Assembly: GCF_000165425.1 (NCBI RefSeq)
Contig: NW_001799400.1
Location: forward strand, 310,001-374,000
Direction: 5' to 3'
Length of the DNA stretch: 64,000 nucleotides
Origin: Paramecium tetraurelia
Lineage: Eukaryota > Ciliophora > Oligohymenophorea > Peniculida > Parameciidae
Below are positions 26,169 to 37,909 of this stretch, in pieces (positions within the stretch are counted from its first letter, which is position 1; every line of letters starts with the position of its first letter). Made by a program: the position numbers and the translations under genes. The notes below the pieces were generated by a model. It had not been told where the DNA came from. It saw nothing but the letters and a program-made list of their open reading frames with translations, and ran no database searches.

Positions 26169-28194
26169 TCATTCTAATTTTAAACTTCTTCTAAAAGCCA
26201 AACATCTTTCCACTTAATCATATAGTTTTTATCCTCCGCATTCCATGACTGCATTAATCATATCAGCGATATTTTATTTGCCGTTTAGAACAGCCTTCTC
26301 CAATTATACAATTTAATGTTCCAGAGAGCTACATCTTTGATCACTTAGTTTAACTATTCGCTATCACATTAATAATGATAATTACTTTTGTTATTTCTAA
26401 TTCTTTTTGATTGCTCTCAAGTCTTATTTAATCTTTCTTTGAGTTAAGTACTTAGAATAATATTGAATCTATACTTAATTGTTGATTTTCCTTTTAACTA
26501 ATTTATAATTCATTGGAATATTCATATACCAATTTTTGTAATTCTGATCGTGATAATTAGTTAAATCTAGGTGTAAATTGTATATTATTTTTACTTTCCT
26601 TCATTTTTTAATAAATTATCAATCTAATTTTTAGAACATTTTGTTCTTCCTTTTTCATCATTAACTTAATAGATAGTTTCTACACAAATATTTGTACTAT
26701 ATTAAAATTTATCTCTGTTTGCTCTAAGTTCTTCCTTTTACAAACAAATACAGTATTCTTTGTTATTTTAAGAATCCTTACGAGATTCCACATAGTTTTA
26801 GAGTGAAATCTTTTCTTTTTATAATTCAACAATAGTGTTTTTTATTTTAGTTAGTTCTTCTTTCAATTTTGATATCTCTTGAATATATTTTTGTTATTGT
26901 GTATCCTTCTCATCTTTCAAAATATCATTCTCTTTTAGAAGGATTTCATTTTCTTTTTTAAGTATTTCAGACTCCTTTTTGATCTACTGAATTTCCTTAC
27001 TATTCTTATCAGGTAAATTATATAATTCATTAATAAATGAGTTACTAAAATTACTGTTGAAACTTTGAATCTACATTTTTTTATAATCTGATTGAAGAGC
27101 AGAATAAGTTTCTGATAACAAATTAAAAGCAGCTTCGGATTTCTTGATTTACTCCAATAACTTCTCATTTTATTGTTTCATTAATTTATTCTAATATTGT
27201 AACATCTAGTTTTAAATTTGTAATGAATTCTCATCATACTCTCCCTTCTCTAATTATCTACATGATAATAACAATGCTTGTTCATTTTAAGTTGGTCTTG
27301 AATTGAAATTATCAAATTAATCTAACTTTTTTGGATTTGCTTTAGGTTTAGTGGAGCCTCTCATAATTTCCTCGTGATTCTATACATTTTTGGTCCTTCT
27401 CTTGCCTGGAACAACAAATTTATTTTCTCTCAAAGCAACAGGGCCATCAAAATCTGATTTTTCTTCCTTGGATTTTTATTATAATAAACTAACTTTCTAA
27501 ACTCTTACAGTTTATTATCTTTTTGTATTTACTTCAGGTTCATTTAGCTTATCAACTTCAGAATATTTTAAGTGATTTTCAAAATTACTTGGTTATTCAG
27601 AATATTTCTTTAATGTTTCTTCTCTATTATGATTCAAAATTTCTCCTCTTTCTTATACTGGGGAATGCTGACATTCTCGCTTTTACCTAAGCCACTCTTC
27701 ACTTTTTTTAATTTCCTAGTTAATTTTACTAAATTCGATATATAATTATACCATCTATTGTTTCCAACTCTTTTATATTCACTTTAATTTGATTAGTTCC
27801 ATGCCAATCCCACCTAAATATAAGCTTCTTGATCTTATCTATTATGTATAGGAATTTTATCAATAACCAATGGTAAATGATTTTCAATATAAAAACCTAG
27901 ATTCAGAATTGCTTCTCCATAGCATACTTTGCAATCTTGAACCATTATTTTTAACTAGATAAGATATATGGAAGTTACATATCGGTTTTCAGTATAATAA
28001 AAATCAAACTCAACAACTTCATTTATATCTTAAACACTCGAACATTGACTCAATATTTTAGACGTCAAAATTTTAGATTCATTTGCTATTAATAAGAATT
28101 GTATATTACCATCATGAATGACTATTTTGCACTATTCTGAATATTTTTCAATAAAAAACTACAAAGATTATACTTCGATTTCTAGATGAAGCAT
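26169..28194 (-). CDS. NT-C2-like domain plus coiled coil
   Basis: 649 residues after three introns (23, 28 and 25 nt). Residues 1-150 look like an N-terminal C2-type beta-sandwich: EVVEFDFYYTENRY, then YGEAILNLGFYIENHLPLVI, as in the NT-C2 family, which lacks calcium ligands. A Ser/Pro/Lys linker with RRTKNVQNHEE follows. The rest is coiled coil, ending in MINAVMECGGQKLYDQVE. Such proteins are often membrane or cytoskeleton tethers. The domain call is by pattern and should be treated as tentative. Confidence 0.7.
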
Positions 28195-28314
28195 AAGCCG
28201 TAATAAATTATTATTATTATTTATTAAAATATATCATTAATAGCATCTGAGTAAATAAGCAAGCGATGTATATATGGATGAATTAATCACTTTTTATAAA
28301 TCTATGGGCATTTA

Positions 28315-28761
28315 TCAATTCCTTTACTGTAACTTAGACATACTCCTTCAAATTATCAAATTTAATTGCAATTAAATATTTAAACATTTCTTGAAAAACC
28401 GCCATTGTCATCATTCTATGTTTTTTATATTCTCTAAATTTCTCATATTCTAACATCCTCAAATACTTAATTATCGCCTCATTCATTATAATCTCTCTAA
28501 CTATTTAGAATAGAAACTCAAACATAAAATCATCATAGGATCTTTACTAATATCACAAATAATATGGTAAAATGCACTTATTTTGATTTTGTTTATCAAG
28601 AATAGAGTTTCTCATTGTCTTTTGTAACTGGAACTTTTAGATTTAATTATTAACGACTAAATCTGTAGAATTCAAAAAGAGTTTAAACTTAAAGACAATT
28701 AAATACCTTTTATGAAATTTACCTGAATCATTAACAAAACTGTAACGATTTAGGAGTTCAT
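28315..28761 (-). CDS. Small helical protein, boundaries uncertain
   Basis: A model with introns of 35, 36 and 22 nt gives 117 residues and divides by three. Its best part is YDDFMFEFLFQIVREIIM, followed by the helix LRMLEYEKFREYKKHRMM. The helical start loosely recalls LisH-type dimerisation motifs, but I cannot confirm that. If the last intron is wrong, the frame runs into the start of the downstream gene. The 5' end could also lie further up. Confidence 0.45.
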
Positions 28762-28997
28762 TTTCTAAAAGGTGAATCAGTCGGATAAGATTGTATTCTA
28801 TAAATATAACAAATAAGTATAGAATCGATTGGATTTGTATAGAACAATAAGTTATAATTTATAGAATAATAGTGATATCTTAAAAAAACTAAAATATATG
28901 AAAATATCAGTTGGCAGTTAAGATAATTTTCAAATTAATTTTTATAAAAAAGTATATATTCTTTTAAATTAACTTCAGATTATGTAAAAGTATATAT

Positions 28998-30835
28998 TCA
29001 ATCGTCCAAATTTGGAAACTATAATACTCCAGGATCTCTCAAAATTGAATCTAATTTGATCTTTTTCACTTGATTGATAATAGGAGTAACATCCCTTGGT
29101 TTCTAATTTTTTGGGTATGTTTGCTTATTATAGAAATCAATGATCTCTTATTTCTTCAGTTATTTTGATTTATTTAAATTACCCATAAGTTTGGCAAATA
29201 AGGATGTTAATTATTATATGAGATCATCACCAGTTGAATTAGTAAATTATTTTTCAAATTAATTTTCATCAAAATTTTATGATTTCTTTAATAATTAGTC
29301 TGCATATTCTGTAATTCTTTGGAGAGGCTTGATATATCTGACCATGTAAAAAACACACAAGATGATATATAAGATGGGTATAGATAAAGCTAATGGAATT
29401 AATTTTTGATTGAAACTATCAACTTTTTTGGAATATGTTCTTTTCTAGAAACCAATTTCTTGTTTGGGCAAGAAAGTTGGTTAAAAGCTAAAAATGTAAA
29501 ACCAAAATTTACATTCCTAAAAAGATTCCTTTATAATTAATATATGCTAATATAAAGCATTAATCTTAAAGTTCTCCATAATAGAGTTCGAAGTATGATG
29601 AAACACTTATTGAGTCAAAATGAAATTTTGAGATGTTCATTTTCTTTAATTTTGAATCTTCTGTGTTAATTGTTTTAATTAGTTCTTAAAATTCCTCTAT
29701 ATTTATCTTATATTCTCTTTCCTCATAATGGAGTATATCATTTTCTGATGAAAGCAAAAATAAAGTGTAATTATACTGATTGTTGATGGCTATTTAATTG
29801 AATAGTAAAAACAACATAATGGGCATTCTTTCACAAAATATCAAACCAATTTAGTTATTATTGTCATCATTTATTGGCAATACTTCCCTTTGCAAAATCG
29901 AACCCAAAATAGGATCATAAGTGTGCTCAATAGGAATATTGGTGAGATACCTTCTACTATTATACATTTTTAATCGATGTTCATTAAATAATTTGACATT
30001 AGTTACATTCAAACCTGGATATTGCATCATGAATCCATCATCAAAAATCCAAAAAAAAGTGGATCCCAGAGTTTAATAATTATAATACATGATGTTATTG
30101 ATGGATAAGTATTTTCTGATTTAATTTTCAGATACCTATTAGTCTTTTAAAAGTGAATAGGTGGCAACATCAAGAGTATATTGATCTATGATGCCTTCTT
30201 TAGAAATTTGTTTTTTAGATGATTTTGGTATTTAATTATCAATACTATACAGAACATCTTTGTACCTTAAAGTTCCCGATTAAATTAAATTTATTGTTAC
30301 ATTCATGAGCTATATTTCATTTTCTCTAGTTTTTATTAAAATTTAAACAAAATCTATCGTGACTTCGCAAATTTATTTTTGTAAAAGTGATGATACATTG
30401 TTATTAGTCCATTATAATACAGTATCAAATAATATATTTTATCCTATTTATTAGACTCCAACAAATAAGGAGAATGACGTAATGGCGATAATTATTTATG
30501 CAATTGTAACCTATATTTTTAGTGGCCATCTGGAAGGTATAGGCAAGAAAAATATTGATCCAATCCTTTCATTTAATAATAAATGGCTATGACCAAATCC
30601 AATATATGCTTTGATTTTTTCAAGACAAGTCTCTTTTATCTAATATAAATGTGATGACTACATCTTTCTTCTTAGTCTCATCCTTGATAACCTGTTATTC
30701 TGGGAATGTAGAACCTTAAGATTCTTTTGGGTTAATTTCTTATTCTTCTTCATTTTGAATTGAATCATCATTAGAATTATCATCTTCTTTAGAGGAATCA
30801 CTTTGAAATTATTCTCGTTCATTTCTTTCAGACAT
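28998..30835 (-). CDS. Two-TM membrane protein with large ectodomain
   Basis: 596 residues after introns of 22 and 25 nt. An acidic, Gln-rich N-terminus (70 residues) leads to a first membrane helix (QIIIAITSFSLFVGVQ). About 300 residues of probable extracellular or luminal domain follow, with several Asn glycosylation sequons. Near residue 480 is a second helix (LIPLALSIPILYIILCVFYM). The sequence after it, RYIKPLQRITEYADQLLKKS, resembles a HAMP linker. The layout matches Cache/HAMP sensory receptors. No kinase or cyclase output domain follows before TGA, so it would signal through partners. Confidence 0.7.
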
Positions 30836-31100
30836 TATTGCTTCATCCTAAGCATTTGAAAAGAGCTCAATATTTTACATTAAATTAGAAAATTATAGTA
30901 ATTGTAAGAAAAGTTATTTTAGTAATCTTTTAGGTTCTTTTATTTCATTTAGAATTAACAATAGAAATGTTCAGAAATAAATAAAATGCCAATAGAAGCA
31001 CAATAAAAGTATATAGATATATTTATTTCTTATCCCTTATATTGAAACATGAAAATAAGGAATATAATCATTAAAATTTATGAAGCTGAAATCATATTTA

Positions 31101-31739
31101 TCATTTTTTTTTTTTTTGAATTCCAAATTTTTTAATCCATTCCTATGGGAGATTTAAGACTATTTTTTAGGAGTCATCCATTTCAGATGTGTATTATTTT
31201 ATTTTTTCTTCGAATATTCTAATATCTTCATTTACTAAAGAACAATATTTGGTTTGTTTGGATGAATTCTTTGAATCAGAGATTTATTTTGATTTTTCAA
31301 CTTCTGATTTTGGTTGAGATTCATTGTTTTTTGGTTTTTACTTTTTCTTTTTTTTTGTTTCTTTTATTGTTGGACTATTAGCCGAAGTTGAATGTGTAGA
31401 ACTCACAAGTCTAAAATTGGTGTCACTATTAATAAACATTTTGGAATGCTAAATTGAGAACCAATATTACATTTGAACAATCAGTATTTATTTCAAGGAT
31501 TTATTTGAAAGAATTCTTATCAATATTCTTACATGAGATCTAAGACATTAATCGAATTATTTAATTATCATTATCACTACTATCACTAAAATCATAACAA
31601 CCTTGAAATTTACAGATAACGTTTTGTTTGTCATTGCCTATCCATGAAATATACAATAATTACAAGCTTAAAAAACTACATTATCGTCTTTTATTGATAT
31701 AATTAAGTCTTTTGATGTATTTTTGCAAATGCATTTCAT
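31101..31739 (-). CDS. Cys-containing N-terminus, Lys/Ser-rich protein
   Basis: 196 residues after introns of 26 and 22 nt. The N-terminal 55 residues carry Cys at regular places (MKCICKN, FQACNDKQNVICKFQGCYD), perhaps a small metal-binding fold. An acidic Ser/Asp patch follows, then a Lys-rich disordered stretch, then a helix ending KIVLNLPQEWIKKFGIQ and four Lys. The exact count of a 14-base A run fixes the stop at 31101-31103, so a one-base error there would move the end. Family unknown. Confidence 0.6.
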
Positions 31740-31920
31740 TTTATTAATAATAATTATTATTTAAAACTACTCAAATTTTGACAACATTTTAAAAGTTCTT
31801 AGATTAATAACTAACATATCTTACATTCCAATAGTGAAATATGAAACTATGAAATATGAAAATAAATTGAAAGTTAATTATTAATTTTTTAGTTTAATAT
31901 TAAATTTTACTCATTTCAAA

Positions 31921-33086
31921 ATGGGCAATGCCTGTACATGCTAATGTTAAACTAAACCAAATGACGAAAATGAACTCAATACAAATTAAAAACAATAAAG
32001 TTAATCAAAACTAACAGCTAAACCTGATAATGCTTAAAATTAAGACCCTGATGTATTAAAAGGAATAAACTATTAGGGTAAAGAAAAGATCAGCAACCAA
32101 TTAAAGGATGAAGATGTAGCTCAAATGGCAGGGGCTCGAAACAATTCTATTGAGGATAGTTCTTCCCCAAAACTTATGAAAAGAGAAAATGGTAATATGT
32201 GTTGAGAAGTTTAGATGATAACAAACCTGAAGAACAATATATCGCATAAGTTTAAGCAACGAAAAATAAAACAACAAGAACTAAACTGGGAGCTATTGAA
32301 ATGAAAAATGGAGGTGTCTATGAGGGGGAATGGAAAAATGCAACGAGAGATGGTTCAGGAAAATATGTGTGGCCAGATAGAAGTTTTTACGAAGGGGAAT
32401 GGGTGGAAGATAAAGCAAATGGATTTGGAAAATTAGGTAACTCCTTATAATACTTATTCAGTTCATGTTGATGGGGATATTTATGAAGGGTAGTGGTTAG
32501 ATGATATGGCAAATGGCCGAGGCGTTTATATTCATAGTGGTATGCTTTATAAATACATTCAAGGAGGTGCTAGATATGACGGAGAATGGAAGAATGATTT
32601 GTAACATGGATAAGGAGTGGAAGTATGGCCAGATGGAGCCAAATACGAAGTAAACCTTTAATTTTGGATATATATTAGGGTAGATATGAAAATGGTAAAA
32701 AGCATGGACAAGGAACTTTGACCTTTGCTGATGGCAGTTATTATAAAGGAGATTTTGTTGAAAATGATATAACTGGATATGGAGAGTATTATTGGAAAGA
32801 CGGTAAGTCATATAAAGGACAATGGAATAATAGTAAAATGAATGGAAAAGGAGTGACTTAATGGGCTGATGGCAAGAAATATGAAGGAGACTATAAGGAT
32901 GATAAGAAACATGGATTTGGCATATTCTAATGGGAAAATGGTAGAAAATATGAAGGGTATTGGATTAATGGAAAATAACATGGAAAAGGTATGATTACAC
33001 TTCCAAATGGAGAAAAAAAAGAAGGTATATGGGAATATGGAAAAAGAATTAAGTGGTTAAATGCTGATGAATCACCAAATGGATGA
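31921..33086 (+). CDS. MORN-repeat protein with N-terminal acylation signal
   Basis: 354 residues after four introns (23, 25, 24 and 29 nt). It begins MGNACTCQC: Gly2 is suited for myristoylation and Cys5/7/9 for palmitoylation, predicting plasma- or ciliary-membrane attachment. After a Gln/Asn/Lys-rich linker, about ten MORN units follow, with the YxGxWxxxxxxGxG rhythm (YEGEWKNATRDGSGKYVW, YEGQWLDDMANGRGVY, YKGQWNNSKMNGKGV). No kinase domain is attached. MORN arrays bind lipids and scaffold membrane-cytoskeleton junctions; that role is inferred. Confidence 0.92.
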
Positions 33087-33793
33087 TTTATAAATTCTTT
33101 TATTAAATCATATCTACTTAATGTTAAAAATATCATATGAAATGCTGTTTGCATCACTGTTAATTTAATTCAAATGATAAAATAAACTATCTTATTAATT
33201 TTCAACAAAAGTTTTAAATTGTTGACTAATCAATTAATTATTCTAAGATAAAGGTTTATAAAAAGAGTATCTATCGTAAACATTATCTTAAGTTCTATAT
33301 CGAAATTTGAAGAAGAAAACCAAACAGCTTTAATAAATTTAACATATTCATATTATAATAGATTATTATTTTTTTTTAATTTGATCCGATCTCGTTCATT
33401 AGCAATTATTTAATATTTTACATACATATCCATAAATAAACAAATGAGATGTTTTTATATCAGCAATAATTAGATGAATCGAGAACTAAAATTTAGCTTT
33501 GAAATGTTAAAAAACCCCTAGATAAATTAAAATTCATATTTAAATATGAAGAACTGCTCAAATAAATATCAAATAGCCGTCCAAAACCTACTAATTGATG
33601 CTATTCTATCATTGTTATGGATTACCCATAAATAAAAACTTTTTAAGTCTTAGTAAAAATAGCTGTTTATATATTTTAAATACTGGTAGAATTTTATTAC
33701 TATACGGATATATTAATTTAATAGATGATTGGAGTATGTCAAAATTAAATCATTAATATTGAATAGTTTTAATTAATTTAATTATAGATTTTA
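33087..33793. other. Intergenic AT-rich stretch
   Basis: 707 bp between convergent genes (MORN gene on +, 33794-34960 gene on -). No open frame with protein-like composition, no repeat, no RNA signature seen. Confidence 0.55.
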
Positions 33794-34960
33794 TCAATTT
33801 TATATATGTGATTTAGCGAATAGAGATAAATTTTGCTCCCATAATGATACTATTTTTTCTTTCAAGAGAATCGAAAAAGTGCTCATTTTCTATATGTTAA
33901 AGAATTATATACCTTGATCATAACTGATTCATTTTCCACCTAAGGATAAAGCTATTCTGCTAACTAAAAAAATGTGTGTAGAGGAATGGTTAATGTTTCT
34001 TTCCAATATTAGCTAAGAAAGCACTTTGCTTTACACAAAAAATGGCTAAATGATACCTGAATTAAGAATTATAGATACTTTGCCTATTCTTGAGTGTTAA
34101 TTTAGATTCTTATCAAAGTGAGATTATTTTGTTAACATCCAAATTTATATTGCTTTCTTATAAAAGAGCACTGCAGGTTAAATAAATCTAACCTTTTCAA
34201 TTGTTTTCATATCGAAATCTGATTAGACTGTGGTTTCAATGATAATTACTACGAATTATCCCGCAATTTGCCATTATTATTCTTGAGAATTAAATGTAAT
34301 CAATTCTTAAAAAAAATTTTCGCTCATTTTTTCCATTTGCTTAGAAAACTTTCTCATTTTATTAGATAGAACGATCGCTGTTATTTCTTTAGTATCGGTC
34401 TTGCTTCTGCTGATCTCTTTTTGATAGGAATTTTGAGAATTTTAAGAAGATGTCAAAGTTGAATTTTTGCTATCGTCATCGATGTTTAATTCATCAATTC
34501 TTTTAATAAGACATAAATGCTCAAGTGGGCACTTTTCTCGAAAGACGAAGAGTGGCTTTATGCAGTTCTTATTATAATTCAACTAGTATTCCCAAGTATT
34601 GGTTTAAACGAGTTCTTTTTATATAAAAGTCATCTCCTAAGAAAATATGTCAATTAGTCGATGAAATTTTTCCATTTCTATGTTAAGTTTACTCATTCTA
34701 TTTAATAACTGTTATTTCAGGTCTTATAACTCCTTTGATAACCAACTGTATACAAAAATGTCTAAAATGAAGTTTGAAGTCACAAACTTCTACTGGTTAT
34801 CAATGGTTAAATAAGCAGTTGTTTTAGCCATTATAAACCACACTTTAGGTAGTTAAGATAGTAAAAGCTTTTTAATTTTTGAACATACGATTAGGTCATC
34901 AATAATGTCATTTGGTAATGGTTTTGCTACTGAATAATAATAAATATTTTGTCCTTCCAT
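33794..34960 (-). CDS. Uncharacterised protein of 373 residues
   Basis: Introns of 22 and 23 nt leave 374 codons, a multiple of three. The N-terminal part is hydrophobic/helical (MAKTTAYLTIDNQQKF, FVYSWLSKELQDLKQQLL). The middle is Ser/Thr-rich and basic. The C-terminal part has KYLQFLIQVSFSHFLCKAKC and ends with STFSILLKEKIVSLWEQNL. No family recognised. Exon choice in the last third is less certain than in the first. Confidence 0.55.
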
Positions 34961-35061
34961 ATCAAAAGTAAATGACTATCGTCTGTTGCTGTCTTATTTC
35001 TATAGATAACTTTACATAGTAAAAGTAGCTACTGAATAAAGTTTATTTTTATTAAGAATAA

Positions 35062-35421
35062 ATGGTGTAATTAATAAGTGGTTTAAGATTAAAAATAAAA
35101 TCCTTACCAACAACTCTAGAACTAACTAATATATCTATATATTATTTTGAAAATGACGATTTATTTTCATTTTATGAAAGTGAGAATTACAAATGGAAAT
35201 CAACATTATTTGATTTAAATGAATAATAAGGTAAACTAGAAAAAAGACTAAGAAAATAATTTAAATTTATGTTTTCTGCTTACAATATTAATCTAAATAA
35301 AAACATAAAATTATATTCATTTAAAGCATAAATATTAATTAATGATTAAGAGCTTAAGATTAGTATTTTAAAATTATTTGATTTCTAAAGGAGTAGTGTG
35401 GCTACTTCTTAAATGCAATGA
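35062..35421 (+). CDS. Small protein of 119 residues, unknown
   Basis: Intron-free frame from MVQLISGLRLKIK to SVATSQMQ. Alternating hydrophobic strands and a basic helix (GKLEKRLRKQFKFMFSAY) suggest a compact alpha/beta or C2-like fold, but I do not recognise it. A rival overlapping frame starts at ATG 35152; its composition is less protein-like. Convergent with the K+ channel gene, 31 bp between stops. Confidence 0.55.
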
Positions 35422-35452
35422 AACCTATCGTTTAATTTTATTCTGTTTAAAT

Positions 35453-37909
35453 TCAAATGAACTTTACTTCTTTTGTAGAAATTTTTCTAACTAGGAACGA
35501 GATGTTGATCTTTTAATCCTAAATTAATATAGATGTCAAAATACTTACAATAATTATTTCTACGTTTGAATGTCTAGAAGTCTTTTACCTCTCACACTTT
35601 TTTTGGTTAACAAATTATAAGATGAATGAGAACTCGAAGAATCTTCAGAAAATATGATATGCTAGATGTCGGATGAAAAAATCTTCTGAGCATCAAATGA
35701 CAATTTAGATTATCGTGGAGGAGCAATCTACAACTATTTTTATCTTCTGCTATTCATCCAATTTTATCTGAATCTATTTGCTATTTATTCTTTTTCTTCT
35801 CTCATTTCTTATAATTTTTATTCAGAATATTTATTTATTTCAGAAATTATTTTAGTTGGATTAAATTCAGTGTAGAATTCTGAATAATCTCGATGTCTAT
35901 CAAGACAAAAATTATTATCATCAATCTGTGTTGATAACTTTGAATAATCAACAGCTGATTCATCAAGATTTTCAATTTATTATGAAGTTTTTACAATTTA
36001 TTTCAATTATTAAAATCTGTATCTAAAAACAGCATCTGATTTTGAATAGATAATTTAAGATGATGATATTAAGGATTTTCCATTTCTTCTCTTAAATTCT
36101 TTTATTCTGGTATTCTTTTACTTCAAATACTCTTCTATTACTTTCAACCTTCTAACTCTAAAATGCATAATAGTGCAATTCCTTGCAATATGATGTGGCC
36201 TATCACAAATGTAACATCTCAATCGCAATGGCTTTAATGAATTCTCAACATCCACACAATTCTTTATATAGAAAAGCTTTTCCAAATCTGAATTTAAATC
36301 CTGAGCTTGTTCCCACAAATCTTTTCTACTTAAACTCATCAAATTAACAAAATCAAGTGTTTTTGCACTTGCTGTCCTAGGACTTTTACTAAAAAAACTT
36401 ATCTCCCCAAAGTAATCTCCTTTATTTAATAGTTTTAGTGAAAACTCTCTTCTTGTTAGACAAATATCCACTTAACCATTTTAAATGAAGTATAATAAAT
36501 TACTGTCCACTTAATTTTCTTTGAAAACATATTCTTCTGGTCCTAAAAGATGTTCTTTTAAAACATAAATTAGTTTGTTTGTCAATTAAGAGGAAAATTC
36601 TCTGCTGATCAAATTAACTTATTTTAAAATTCTGCCATGTAATAAAGTCAATACTTCTGTGTGCAGATTTGATGATAAGTTATTTAAAATGACCATTTAT
36701 GAGTTTTTGGCTACTTAAGCAGATCCTTCTAGCCATTCTAAATAATTCTTAACTCTAATTTATAATGTTTTTGGTATGTTTTTCTATTTAATATATCTAA
36801 CTGAATTATTGAAGTATTTACTTAACTATTTTTTAATTTTATTCTTTTATCTCAGCAATGTTCTAATCCTCTCCTTGTATAATGAAATTCAAACTAGACA
36901 TACTGAATCCAAAAACTCCTGATGAAAGAACCATCACAATAATCCCAAAAATCATTTCTAAATTTGTGTTTGGACTGATATCACCATAACCCACTGTTAT
37001 CATTGTAGTTATACTGAAGTAGAAGGCTGTTATATATTTAACTTCCCAAGGAGCGTCATGGATACCATATTGTGTCATCCATGTTAGTTCTACTTACTCA
37101 TCCACAAATTCAATTATATTCCAAATACATGCTATCCAATGTGCTATACATAAAATCATAGCTGTTATTTTGAGGAATTGTATTATAGCCTAGAGAGTTT
37201 ATTCTATTGAGAATGTTTCTAGAATCTATTATTATCCTTTATATACCTTCTATTTTTATCAAAATTCTTCCCAATTTCAAGACTCTTAATAGGCGTATAA
37301 TCTTCACAAATTTAAACAATCTCACAAATTTTAATATTTGTGTTGATTAATTACTATCAGTTCCTATCATTAAATCGAAAGGAAGAACTGCTATCGCATC
37401 TATCCAAAACCACAATTTTAGATAATTTAATGCTATATATTTTAAGCGATACTCCAATTTTCCACTTATAATATAAGATTTTTGGTTACTTTTCATAATA
37501 TGCCAATCGAAAATTAAGCAGCATATCTACAACAAAAAATATATCCATTATATCATTAATGATCTCCATCTCAAAGGAGCTATCAATTGAAAATGATAAT
37601 GCCATTGGAATGTATATCATTTATACAAAAATAAATAACATGCTTATTGATTCCCAAATTATTCTAAAGGTAGAGGTCGGATTAGATACTTCCATAATTG
37701 TTTTTATGAATATTGAAAAAACTTCAGTCTTAGGCAATTATTATTATTCTTCCTGTTCTCTTTATTTCAAAAAATATAAATAATCTCTTGCCTCTTTATT
37801 AGTTTCACATATGACACTGATTAATTTCCTTTAGTTTAATCGATCATTTGAGTCATAGTCTTAAGCTTTATCTATGCAAAATTAAATAAGCATTACCTAT
37901 CAATTTCAT
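35453..37909 (-). CDS. Voltage-gated-type K+ channel with cyclic nucleotide-binding domain and zinc knuckle
   Basis: Six-TM channel of the EAG/HCN/CNG superfamily, about 780 residues. S1 starts near residue 85. S4-like arginines/lysines occur in VRLFKFVKIIRLLRVLKLGR. The pore is FYFSITTMITVGYGD with the K+ filter GYG, then S6 FGIIVMVLSSGVFGFSM. After a helical C-linker comes the CNBD, with the cassette NKGDYFGEISFFSKSPRTAS. Directly behind is a CX2CX4HX4C zinc knuckle, CYICDRPHHIARNC, then a Gln/Ser-rich tail. Introns: 25, 25, 28 and 26 nt. Oddity: between S6 and the C-linker (about 36800-36885) the frame shifts by one base inside A-rich sequence; no intron explains it. Confidence 0.9.
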
